This document shows, piece by piece, positions 23,622 through 35,100 of a stretch of DNA of 64,000 bases. The position numbers were made by a program, and so were the translations under genes. Source of the stretch: Cryptomeria japonica (taxonomy: Eukaryota > Streptophyta > Pinopsida > Cupressales > Cupressaceae). Location: NCBI RefSeq assembly GCF_030272615.1, contig NC_081406.1, forward strand, positions 109,937,283-110,001,282. Reading direction: 5' to 3'. The notes below the pieces were generated by a model. It was not told the origin of the DNA, ran no database searches, and was given only the letters and a program-made list of their open reading frames with translations. Position 1 is the first letter of the stretch. Each line of letters starts with the position of its first letter.

Positions 23622-24829
23622 TGTAGTGTCATAAAATTGCACCCCTTGCAATTTTGACCACTTTTTAGGCCCTTTACCTTGGTGAAATCATCTCCTATGC
23701 TTGATCAGGACCCACCTATGCCTCCACCATGGAACCGGACCTCATTTCCACACTTTGCAACTTGTTTTGACCCTATTTTGGGCCCCGAAAATGGGAAGGA
23801 CCATGGCATGGTGCCTTGGTCCTCCTTGGGACCATGGCACAACACCATGGTCCTCCTTGGACCATGGCATGGTGCCCTGGTCCTCTCTCCTAAGGTGGCC
23901 CCAAGATAGGTCCCCCCGACCCTATTTGCACTTCGGGATCCTAAATCTTCCTAATGTCAGCCTTTGGTGAGATTAATTAATCTTCTGGGGCATGTATAAA
24001 AGGGGATCTAGTCTTCTCATTTGCAAAAGGTTAAGATAAGAAAGAAGTGGATCATAAGAAAGCATATGAAAAGATATAAATCATCAAGCATTCAAGCATT
24101 CAAGTCTTCTTCATTCATCCATTGGAGCAATATTTCAACATTCATTTGCAAGCATGTATGTGTGTTAGGGTTTTGTCATGTTACATGCCATTTCATATGA
24201 AACTTGTGATTACATTCAAGAAGAAAAGAAATCATCATCAACAAGTTGCAGATCTACAAGGTATACATTTTAATTGTTTACATTCAAGCATTTGCATTTA
24301 CTTTCTTTCAAGGTTGATTCCTCAACTGGAGTTTGACTGAGGCAAACCCCTATCCATAACCTCTTTTCCTCTCTTTTGTGTGTGTAGGTTGTAGGTGCGT
24401 AGTTGTAATTGCATGTTTGGGCTTCATTTGCAGAGATGGAAGAACCCTTTTCGTTTCACGGATTTTGTGAAGGACCATGTACATTCCCGCCATGGTCCCG
24501 ATGACTTTTCTCCAAATTTGTAGGGCAGATCTGTATTAGTCTAATTAGATCAGATCCAAAGTTACAGCATGATCTCAAACTAGTAGCTCTTCATTTCACT
24601 CATTTTCTCTCTCTTTTCCACATAGTCAACAAGTCAACTTTCTCATTTACAAAAGAGGGTAAATCACACTTCAACTCTTGGTATTCAGATCCTTGTTTCC
24701 CTTTGATTTGGATCTAGTGGATTCAACCCCTCTTTTGAATGCAAAGTTCTCCCAAGTGAAAATCATCCTAGTGGCTTCCTTTCTCTCTCCTAGGTGGGGA
24801 GTCACTAGGATCCAATTTTCCACTTTACA
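23622..24829 (+). mobile_element. Solo LTR inserted into LTR D
   Basis: A 1,208-bp sequence starting TGTAGTGTCATAAAATTGC and ending CCACTTTACA interrupts LTR D. The uninterrupted relative in element E is continuous across this point (near 32460). The flanks AATGT (23617-23621) and AATGC (24830-24834) form a 5-bp target duplication with one mismatch. There is no interior, primer site or coding sequence, so it is a recombination-derived solo LTR. It contains three tandem copies of the CCATGG-type module at 23798-23885. Confidence 0.85.
23798..23885. repeat. Three tandem imperfect palindromes in an LTR
   Basis: Three consecutive units of the form GGACCATGGCATGGTGCC followed by YTGGTCCTC, each nearly self-complementary. 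Single copies of the same module occur in LTR D and in both LTRs of E. Confidence 0.8.
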
Positions 24830-25170
24830 AATGCTTAAAAATAAATTGAAAGGCAAGATGAAAATACACTAAGGCGGATGCTAACCTAAGTGTGGAATTG
24901 TACCACCCAATTAAGGGTGTACAATTTATGATGCTACATTTATCCCCCACTTTAGCAGGCATATGAGACTATGTGCATATGAGAGGTAAACTATAGAGAA
25001 GTAAACATTTCATTAAAAAGGATATATCTATAAGGTGCCGAACGAAGCCCCTAGCAATATCTGTAGTGCATTGTTAGGAACTACACCCTACAAAATTACT
25101 TTGTTAGATAAATTCACAAAATCACCTAAATGCTTACTAGGGTACTAATGAAATTTGCGGGTAGCTATAT

Positions 25171-25440
25171 GCCCCCTATTTTGGCCTACTAATTAGTGAG
25201 GTGAAACAAGGTATCATGTTTACCATGTCAAATTGTGAAAAAAGTGGTGACAAATGCTCTCAATGAAGCTTGATACAAGATCAAAGTGCATCATGGAATA
25301 TCTGGTAAGAAAGAGAACTAAATCATGATTCTGACGCAACCAATGGTGCAAAAATTAGATTTCTCTAGCTCAAGCTATGAGTGATTAAGTAGAAAAAGTA
25401 GGATTAGGGTTTTGAAAAGCATATACCTCATATATAGTGA
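25171..25440 (-). mobile_element. 3' interior fragment and polypurine tract of element D
   Basis: The reverse complement resembles 31977-32131 of element E: ACATGGTAAACATGATACC, then a purine tract (AAAATAGGGGGC) at the LTR edge. D is thus the 3' end of a second copy of the E family in opposite orientation. The interior stops somewhere in 25440-25749, where the plus-strand 5' LTR of E begins. Confidence 0.7.
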
Positions 25441-25748
25441 AAGTGATAGTTGCATTTGTCACTTTCACACTTTTTGTCTTATCTGCAGTAGAGGAGCCCA
25501 TATAGCACTCAAAATGCCATGAAGACAACTTGAGACACCCTCATGGATGGAGATTCTACAGCAGTCTGTGATCACAAATTTCCCACTCGATGAGGTGAGT
25601 CCATTGAACCCCTCGTTTAATTTTTTTTGACTTTGAGTTCACTAATTTTGATATTTTCAATAGGTAGGAAAGTCTGATTTCACATGTGCCCCCAACAGGG
25701 CACCATTGTCCCATTTGGGTTCCCTAGTCCTTCTAGAGCACCATGGAC

Positions 25749-26251
25749 AGGGGTGTGGTGCCCTAGTCTTGCCTAAGATAGTAGCATGGTGTCGTGGTCC
25801 CTCCACTTTGCAGTGAAATTTGACTTGTTGCAGCTTTAGGTCATTAGATTTGCAGTCTTTAAGTTGCAGCCTCCTATCTATAGAAATAGGATAGTGGCAT
25901 GACACCCTAGTCCCGATCAATTTGGCTCAGTTTTCTGTATTGGGTACACATCCAAAATCCTCCCCCTTTCATTCTTTTAGTATCTCAGTTTCATATCTGC
26001 AAGTTTGTGCAATTCCGAGTTCATTTATGCTTCATTATTTATCTCCTAATTTAGTTGATCATTCAAACCCTATTTTTTCTTATCATTTGCAACAAGAGGA
26101 ATAGAAACCCTAATAGATATTCTTTGGCTCTCTCTTACTCACAATAAGTAGCCAAATTTATCTATTTCCATAGGCTCTTTCATATTCCCAATGTGTTGGC
26201 AAAAGTGGGATTAAGACCTAGTCACCCAATCTCACTTTTTCCGCCACCACA
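25749..26251 (+). repeat. 5' LTR of element E (right part only)
   Basis: Aligns with the 3' LTR from GACAGGGGTGTGGTGCCC to CCACCACA, covering about the last 500 of 1,900 bp. Long identical runs such as AAATTTGACTTGTTG and CACATCCAAAATCCTCC are shared with 35200-35345. Confidence 0.85.
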
Positions 26252-26254
26252 TTT

Positions 26255-26270
26255 TGGTGAGCCCAACATG
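26255..26270 (+). other. Probable primer-binding site of element E
   Basis: TGGTGAGCCCAACATG lies three bases after the LTR end, at the position and with the TGG start expected for a primer site. I cannot assign the tRNA with confidence. Confidence 0.55.
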
Positions 26271-26689
26271 AATCCAACCTTCTTTAATTCTGATTTATGT
26301 TCTCAAATCTATTTAAAATTTAAATTTACATTTACAAGTTTCAATTCCTTGCAAATTTCAAAATTTAGAGCTTAATTTTGTTGAAACTCTAATTTTTTAA
26401 TTCAAAATTGAACTTGTGGATAGATTAATTTGGATCATTAATTTGAGATCTGATTTAGGAACTCCTTTCACTTTTAAATTTGATTTTCTAAATCAAAATT
26501 TATAGTGCTTGCATTGGTTAAAATTGAACATTTCCTTCTATTTTGCATATGTTATCATTTGAATGAGGAAAATGTTTTGTCATCATCATTCATTTCGCTA
26601 ATTTGATGATGGGTCAGCTTCCCTTGTTCCAATTTTTCCATCTCTTACATAACCTTCTCCTATCTATGACAACATTTTAGTGCCTAAAA

Positions 26690-28470
26690 TATTTGTTACC
26701 AACCCCTTCAAAACTCTCCCATGCTCTGAGGATGAAGATTTGAAGAGTGATCTTGACAATTCTCCTAAAACGTGCCCTTCTCATCTAGCTATCTTAGAGG
26801 AAGAGGATGATATAATAATCACTTTTCTTAATGTTACCTTACCTTCCTTACATTAGGTATTTATGGACATTGACTTATCTTCTCCTAACTTTAGTCTTAC
26901 CAATGGGGGCATGTTAGTACAACAAGAGGTTATGAGAACTTCTTCTAAATATCTCCTTCCTAAGCATGAATCTTTGGAGAAACATGTTCATCTCCCTCCT
27001 AAAGAATACTCCCCTCATGAGGTTCATTGTGCAATAAGATGATATTGTCCCTACTTTTCCTAGTGATGGTGTTTCCTCCTTTGATTCCAAAAAAATTCCC
27101 ACTAGAGATGATGCATTAACGAGAAATGCTTGCCCTTCTCTTAAAGCTTGTCTTATCCCTAAAGATGCCTTAGAGAAAGAAGATGAAATCATAATCAATT
27201 TGCTTAATGCTCTCTCCCCTAAATATCCTATTGAAACTATTTTTAGGCAATAGGATGATTTTAACACATGTAGTGATGCTCTCCCTAAGGATGAAGAATT
27301 AATGAACAATGTTATCCCTTCTCCTAAAATTGGCAATAGCAATAAGGACATCTTTGTGCAAGATATTTATAATACTTTTTCTAATGACCTCACTATTTGG
27401 GATGAACCATTAGAAGAAGGTGTTGATTATTCTCTACCCCATGATAGAACCCTAGCCAAAGAGGATGAAATCATGATTGATGACTCCCTTGATAGAATCT
27501 CACTTTCCATGAATCTCAACCATTTTTCCTCTAAAAATAAAGAATCTCCCTCTCCTCAAATTGGTTCTACTCATAAGGATACCTTCAAGAAAAGACGGTT
27601 AACATCTTTTTCAAAGATCTCCCTCATAAAGGTGAGACTTTAAAGAGTAATGTTTATCCTTCTCCTAGAGAGTTTATTCCCCATGTATATTCTTTGGTGA
27701 TAGAGGATGATATGACCTTTCCTAAAACATCAATGCCTACCCCTAGTCTCCCTCCTAAAATTGGTCTTATCCATGATAACATTTTAGTGCAAGGAGAGAC
27801 TATGAACAATTCTTCCAACAATCTTGTTCATTCTTCTTCTAAGGATACCTTTGATATTCCTAAACCATCTTCAATCAATTTGATACGTGTGAATGAAACA
27901 CCTAATAAACCCCTCTTCATAGTTCAAGGTGCTTGTCCTTCTCAAAATTCCCCACATAAGCCTATCTTAGTGGTTCAAGGTGGTTATGCTAATGATTCTT
28001 TTTGCACTCCTAAGAAACCTATTATTACTATGCAAGGAGGTTATCCTACTAAGAGCCCTTATGAGTATGATAAGAAAATTAATGGAGAGAGTTATCATAC
28101 GGATGTTCATAGCTACAACACAAGAAACAATAGACAACCTAGTTCTCCTCCAGTTATCCCAACTTCACTTCCTCTCTCGAAGGAGTATGATCTCATTGAA
28201 CAACTTAAGGCCACTCCTGCTAAGATTTCTATTTGGGATTTGGTTCAAACTTCACCTACTTATCATGGGATGTTACAAGCTGCTTTGAAAAACATAGATG
28301 TCCCACTTGCAAAGACACCTGATAACATTTCCTTTTTGATTGATTCTACAAATAAATCCAAAGCTCAAATCGTATTCATACAAGATGAGTTACGTTCTCC
28401 TAAAATGGAAAATCAATATGATCCTCTTATGATTGTGGTTATTATACATGATAGTTCTATAAGACAAACC
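26690..28470 (+). pseudogene. Gag-like protein of element E with acidic repeats
   Basis: Coding-like sequence in pieces (26690-26860, 26863-27040, 27302-27643, 27694-28617) with shifts and stops between them. It is Ser/Pro/Lys/Asp-rich and built from recurring short modules. An acidic one appears as LEEEDDIIITFLN, LEKEDEIIINLLN and LAKEDEIMIDDSL; another as SPKIG, SPQIG and PPKIG followed by H/N-K-D; and a third as ILVVQGGY and IITMQGGY. It ends with ISIWDLVQTSPTYHGMLQAA, a box seen before the protease of plant Gypsy gag proteins. No zinc knuckle was found. Confidence 0.7.
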
Positions 28471-28838
28471 ATTGTGGACAATGGATCTGAACTTAATGTT
28501 TGTGGTGTGGACAATGGATCTGACCTTAATGTTTGTGGTTTGGACAATGGAACTGACCTTAATGACCTTCTTCTCTTACTATTCAAGGTTTTGATAATGT
28601 GGCTAAACAATGTATAGGTGTCATTGCCTTGCCTATTAGGGTAGGTCATGTTGTGTTACCTATACCTATTCATGTTATGCCTGGTAATTTGACATATAAC
28701 CTTCTATTAGGGAGACCATGGATTCATAGCATGCAAGATGTCCCCTCAAATTTCCATAGGCAAGTAAAATTCATTTATAACTATACAACATACACCTTAT
28801 TAGCTGATACCAAATCTCAAGAACCATTAAAATATTGA
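28400..28838 (+). pseudogene. Retropepsin of element E with triplicated active-site segment
   Basis: Aspartic protease that would process gag. The active site appears as VDNGSELNVCG (28474-28506), then again as VDNGSDLNVCG (28507-28539) and LDNGTDLND (28540-28566): an exact 33-bp tandem triplication. The frame shifts near 28600. The C-terminal half follows at 28599-28838, with VLPIPIHVMPGNLTYNLLLG and GRPWIHSM, typical of this family. The triplication inserts about 22 residues at the catalytic loop and the shift separates the halves, so the enzyme cannot be active. Confidence 0.82.
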
Positions 28839-29820
28839 TCTTTTTGTTCAACCAATTCCCATTCTTCTTCTAATCCTTCTACTTCTTCAAACACATCTAC
28901 TTCCTTTAATGATATTGTTCCTTCTAGTACTCTTGATTCTTCTACTCAATTGGAATCTCCTCCCAAAGATCTCTTTTCTCTCAAAGAAGTGCTTGCAAAT
29001 GATGATTGGGGATCTCTAGACTTTAATCCTACATTTGTAGGAGAATATAGGGTACTTTGTAATGGATCTAAGGTTGAGAAGAAGAAATCTAAGGAGGAGC
29101 CTAAGAGAAACCTGCTTTGTCCAATCAACTAAGTAACCACTTGTGGATGCTTCTAATTCAAATAATTCTTCAAATTCTTCCTCTAATTCATATAGCACTG
29201 AGACCTATGGGGCATCGCCATCTCTTCCTGATTCGGCATCTCTTTATGGTCCTGGTTTTCATGTTTTAGCTAAGAGTGGCTATGATGGCAATGGTTGTGG
29301 TGCAAATGAACAAGGAATTAAAGTTCCTTTCGAACATAATACATATGAATATTCATTTGGACTTGGATATAATCCCTCTAAGCCCACCAAAGCATCTAAA
29401 AGACCATCTCTCAATGTGAATGCTATATTTAGTAGTGATGATAACCTCACCTCAATTAAATCATATTTTACTTCTTTCAAGACTCATCCCCCTCATAAGG
29501 AAATATTGGTGATGAATAAATCTATTTATGAATCTCCTCAAGAGATTTCTAATCCCACTTATGAGGTTTTATCTTCTACTCATTCTAAAATCCCTTCTTC
29601 TAGGAATAAGGCTCTAATAAATTATACTTATCCCTCTCCTAATATTTCTTGTGTGCAAGAGAAGTATGACTTAGTGGCCTATTCTTCTCCTATAAACTTC
29701 TCTCTTTCTAAAGACCCTTTAAGCTTCATCATCTTATACATGTTTTTAATCTCACTTATAGTAGAGCATTTAACATGTCATATTCAAATACCTCATTCAA
29801 TCTATCATGTCTTTAAATAA
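28839..29820 (+). pseudogene. Post-protease region of element E, Gly-rich segment
   Basis: Open at 28950-29132 and 29143-29820. It begins Ser/Thr-rich, then has SGYDGNGCGANEQGI and FGLGYNPSKPTKASKRPS, a glycine-rich stretch like the one that follows the protease in plant Gypsy polyproteins. After this the frame becomes Ser/Pro-rich and ends at 29820. No RT motif follows where one would be expected. Confidence 0.6.
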
Positions 29821-32131
29821 CATTAATGGCTATTATGTTGCTCATCATTATGTGACATTGGTAGCTCACTTACTGGGGGCTCATTGTCATTCATGATGGT
29901 ACAATTTCACATGCAATCATAATTTTGGAAGAAATATAATAGTTTATTTCTATCTCACCTCTTCTCCCTATATACGGGGGCAAGAGTGATTTCAAACATA
30001 TCTCCTTCTTCCGATTAAAATTTCCCCTTTGTGAAGTAGTGTCTTCTATAAGGATTTCTTATTGATTGTAGAGGTGTAGGGTGAACTCACAATAATGGTT
30101 CCCACTTTTTTGCCACTTTTGACACTGAGATGTACATTTTTAAAATAATCTTCAACTTCCGAGAACTATAGCTTTTAAACTATTAAAAATTTGAAGATGA
30201 TGTAAACTAGTGATTTCTAGCATTTTGTTTGAAGATTCTATATACATTTTTTTCAAATTTTTTTGATGGATTTTAAAAAAAAAATTCAATCTCCCTCGAA
30301 AAGTAGTTTTTTACAACAAACTACATTTTTTAAGAGTGAGGTGCCTCCCGAAACGTATAACTTTTTTTCTATAAATGATAAAAACTCAATTCTTTCAAAT
30401 TTTGGTTTGTAACATCAATATCCAGGGCTTGCATTTGGTTTTATAGTGATATGTTAAATATTTTTCATTTTATAAAGTTTTGAAGTCCGACTAGTCATAA
30501 TTTAGACATAGGTTTACGTTTGAACACATAACTTGTTCTATATAAATCGAAATTCAATTTATTTTTTTTTGTTAGAAAGAAGACATCAATACCAGGGGCA
30601 TAGATATTTTTCAGAATTTTTTTGAATTAGTTTCTTATTTTTTCCAATGCGTTGAACAGAGAAGTTCATGTTCGATGAAAAACCAATTTTCCATAAAATT
30701 AAAAAAACAAGAACATAATAAATTCAAAATATAACAAAATTATACTCATTGGAAAGCTTGCTCCGAGTAATACAATCTAATATTTTTGGGTTATCAAGAT
30801 TATTTCATTCGTGCTTTGAACCAGAGCTCCGAAGTCATTAATTCTTCAGAATTCTAAAATTTTTTGGGAGAAACCTCAAATTAGAGGGTTCGAATGAACA
30901 GTACTTCGAGTGAATGGGGTTCGCTCGAATCCATTATGGTTCGAGCGAAACCCCATTCACTTGAACCAATAGGCTAGATTTTGGCCCGTACAAAGTTACC
31001 TGCGGTTCGAGCGAACCCAGGTCCACAACGTGGTTCACTCGAACTCCCAAGGGTAGTTCGAGCGAATACCACTATTTCGCTCGAACACCTAGAAAATCGA
31101 AGTTCCCACTTTCGCCAAATTCCTTCGTTGGCAAAAGTGGGAACCAGCTTTGTGAATTCACCCTGTATTCATACTTGAATTCCTTCTCTCATATTGGAAC
31201 AAGCATCCCTAATGGGTATCTTACGTACCTATCCTTAATTGGGACCTCCTCCTTGGTGTTGGAAGTTTTTTATCATTCATCAATTTATTTTCTCCATTGA
31301 TTTTTATCTTTTATAATAAACCCTTCTATTTTTTGCACGTGCATATCCCTGATGAGGATCTCTTGCCTTCTTTTAGAAAAGTGTTGTTATAGATAATCTC
31401 TCTTTGATGTCATCTCAATCCTCTGCTCTTTTAAAAACTCTTGCATTCATTTATTCTAAAAGATGTTATATTTGTCTAAGACAACTCCTATTGAAGGTAG
31501 ATGTCTTTTGAACAAATATCTCTTCTCCTCCAAGAATCTCCTTTACACTTATATAGCAAGATATCTCTTTTCAAATATCTTATCCTTGCTTGAAGAGTAT
31601 TCCCTCTCTTGCTTAGATTTATGACATTGTTGCATGATGGATATCTTCTTGGTGTCAAAGGTAGGTATCCTTGTTCTACTTGCACACACATGCACGAGGT
31701 TGAGTGGAACTAACGGTGTTTTCACTCTCCTCCCTTACATGGATCACCCAGATAGACTCTGGGGGATATTTTTCCATTTCCTTCTCTCCATGGATCACCT
31801 AGTTTTAGGGGTGATATGTTCATGGTTCATTTTCTCTTCTCATGGATCACCAAAGTGTGTATTCGTGCTTTATATCTCTTCTTCCTTCTCTTTGCATTTT
31901 TTTCCATTTAAATATTTCATCTTGTGTTAGAGAGCTCTCAAATCCTCACACTCTTTGTTGTGTTGGAATTGAGGCTTAGTTCTCTTTCTTACCAAATGAT
32001 TCTCCATGAATTTTTTATCATGTATCAAATCTTCTTGTGAGCATTTTTCATCAATCTTCTTTCACAATTCAATGTGGTAAACATGATACCCTATTTCAAC
32101 TCACTAAAATTAGCAAGCTGAAATAGGGGGG
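29821..32131 (+). other. 3' non-coding interior of element E
   Basis: No coding motif in either strand. It contains a cluster of TTCGAGCGAA-type near-palindromes at 30890-31092, three copies of CATGGATCACC (31740-31850) and the polypurine tract AAATAGGGGGG at 32121-32131. Confidence 0.6.
30890..31092. repeat. Cluster of TTCGAGCGAA / TTCGCTCGAA near-palindromes
   Basis: Eight variants in about 200 bp on both strands, including GGTTCGAGCGAAACC, GGTTCGAGCGAACCC, GTTCACTCGAAC and TTTCGCTCGAAC. They are spaced irregularly (roughly 15-65 bp) in the 3' interior of element E. Confidence 0.85.
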
Positions 32132-35100
32132 TAATATAGATACCCTTGAATTTTCAACACCTTCCTTAGTAAGCATTTAGGTGATTTTGTGTTTTTATCT
32201 AACATTAGTTTTTGTAGGATGTAGATCCTAACTATGTACTACAGATACCGTTGGGGGTTTCATCCGACAACTTGTGGATATATCCTTTTTCATGAATTTT
32301 TACTTTTCTTTACTTTAGCTTGCATATGCGCGTAGTGTAATATGACCGCTAAAGTGGGGGCTAAATGTAGTGTCTTAAACTGTACACCCTTGCTAGGGTG
32401 GTACAATTTCACACTTAATTTAGCACCCACCTTAGTGTGTTTGCGTCTTGCATTATTATTTCCCTTTAAACATTTAATTAATTAATTTAATTAAATCTAA
32501 ATTCATATTTCATCACTCCCTACATCATAAAATTGGGCCCTTTACCCTAAGTGTGCCCCTTTTTATTTTATTCCTCCAATAAATCATTTAATCATAAACC
32601 CTAATCATGTCCTATTTCAACCTTTAACGCTTGATTTCGTATATCAAAACACCTTGAAATCAACTTTAACTTTGGAATTCGCTCTAATATCATCATATCT
32701 AACAGTCTTGAAAAGTTGGTGAAAAGTTGGTCGGGTCGTGGTGGGAATTCACAAGGTCCTTAGTTTTTTTCTCAAAATTTTGGGAGCACAATTCTATGAT
32801 ATTATAATGCTTAACCCCAAAAGATTGGTGGGAAATTCAATTTCTAGGTTGGTGTAAAGGCATAATTAAGTCAAAATTAAGATCTAGGGTTTCATAAATA
32901 AGAGCTCTCTTTCTTCATTTGAAGGCAACAAAGATCTATCGAATCGAATCAAGGAAAAAGCTATTGGAGAAAGCATAAGGAGCCTTCTATGTAGTGAAAG
33001 AGAAGCCTATGTGGAGTCTTCAACAGCATTCATGAAGTATTTGTCAAGCATTCATCATCAATTAGGAGCCTTGAAGATATTGAAGAGTAATAAGAGATCT
33101 TGTGGCAATATCTCTCTATTGGGGATTGGTATGATTTCATGTTATTTTCATGTCTTTGTATGAGCTTCTTTATATCAATTGGCACATTTACATTCATGTT
33201 TTAGATAATTTAGTATATTTGGTTTGAAGCATTGTCATTTACATTCACATTTACATTTAGGGTTTACTCTCATGCATAGGGTAGCTCTAGTTTCTTATCA
33301 TTTAGGATCTTGCATACACACAAGGTTCTATCACACACATTATCGGTTATTTGTGGAGGTGGAAATCACCAACACAAATTTTTGACAAAGGCAAAACCCT
33401 ATATATCCACCCAAACCCTCTCTTTTCAATTGCAGGTGCAGAAACATGTACCCAAAAGGACTTTTAGCTCAAGAAAAGGCATCAGAACCACCCAAAATCA
33501 TTAGATCTTCCCTAATTTGCCTGGGACAAGGGTGTGGCACCCTGGTCTTGCCTAGGACAGTGGTGTGGTGATAGGGAGGCAACCTAGTTTGCCATCAATT
33601 TTGTTTCTTTGATGGTTTGCTTCTATCCCTTTTTGGGTTCCAAGTCTACCCCTCTAGACTTCTAAGGGCTTCCCTACCATTTGTTTGCTTATCTCATCTT
33701 CCTCAAGCTCACAAGGTAAGCGTGTTCACTAAATCCTTGCAGGGGTTTAGGACACACACACACTTGCTCTATTTTTGCAAAACCACCCATCTTGTTTGGT
33801 TTAGCGAAATTTTCCCTATGGTTACACAATGTCTTGTTTTCAAGCTTTTAGCCTTCTGGATCTTTTCCTAATTCTCAACAGTTTCCTTCCCCTCCAAGTT
33901 ATCTCCTTCAAATTACTGATACCTAGCCGGACTATCACCAAGCTCACCTAGGCTTAGTATGCAGAAATGGAGATTGCCATTTCTTGGTCTCTCTCAAATG
34001 AAAACCTACTGTACATTTCTGGCTCTGCTTGACAATCTACAAAGATCTTGTGGAGTTTCAAGTTAGAGCCATTTGATAATTGTAAACAGGGAACAAAAAG
34101 TGAAAAGGAAAGCTTTATTTACAGATCCCAAATTTATTCACGGGTTCAAACCAATAACTCACAGAACAGAGAAATGAAATAATTACATTAACAACATATG
34201 TGAAACGAATAGACATGAAACTCTAATTGAAAACCAGAAAACAGACTTCTCTATTGCATTTCAGAAAAACAAAATGTGTTCTCTGAGGCAATTGGAAAAC
34301 AACGATCAATGATCCACGATTAACCATTAGCCCCTTACAAATGCCCGTTGGGTCTTTTTATACATACATCCTCTGTTTGGAACTCCTCCTATTGGATGAG
34401 ATAAATCTCATTACCAACGATATCCATTTGCAACTGCACCAATAGTTTGAAATTTAACCGTCTGATCTTCCTTGATCTCTTTCTATGCTCTGCCATGTGG
34501 CACCCCCTGATTGGCTCTGAGGTCCCTACCCTACCACCTTAGCATGACCTCACTAACTGCCTGGAATGAAGCTCTTCTTTGTCATTGGGTCGCAATGGAT
34601 ATTCTAACGAGCAGTTTCCCATTGCGACCTAGTGACCACCATTGGATCAACCTTGATCTGCTCAACTGTTATCACCCTTGAGTTGCTCTCTTGTCGGGCC
34701 CCACCTTGGTCACCAAGTTGTGAAGGATAGACTTAGTGCATCTCGCCATAGCAGTATAGCCACAATCGTTCGATCATCACGAACTTTCTTACCCATTAAA
34801 TCGCCCAAACTGCTCTCTTGTCGGGTCCCACCACTTGGTCGCCAAGTCACGGGGAATAACTTTCGTGCATCTCTCCATTGCGGTATAGCGACCGCCATAG
34901 GATCATCCATGATCACCATCCTAATATAGGTCAATTTAATCATTGGGGAAACTTGAAACTACTCTTTCTGATACTCGATACAACCACTCCAAACTCTGTC
35001 GAACTCATCGGGGTAGGTCTTGCCGATAAGAGACATTTTAAAAACTGCAACTAAACAACCATACAAATGGACTAGAGCCAATCCTTATGTATTTACATGA

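Larger units (their letters stand above)
22073..25170 (-). repeat. LTR D, same family as element E but on the opposite strand
   Basis: The reverse complement matches the 3' LTR of element E (32132-35633) from start to end. The start (TATAGCTACCC next to a purine tract) is at 25170; the end (CATCCTACACA) is at 22073. Without the inserted solo LTR (23622-24834) it is about 1.88 kb, as long as the LTR of E without its own insert. It contains a (GA)n run at 22185-22205 and several GGCGCCATGCCTTGGTC-like palindromic modules. Confidence 0.8.

Noticed and set aside
34678-34943. Overlapping ORFs of 77-83 codons on both strands
   Set aside because: They arise from the ~130-bp duplicated, less AT-rich segment of the 33569-35166 insertion and show no protein family features.
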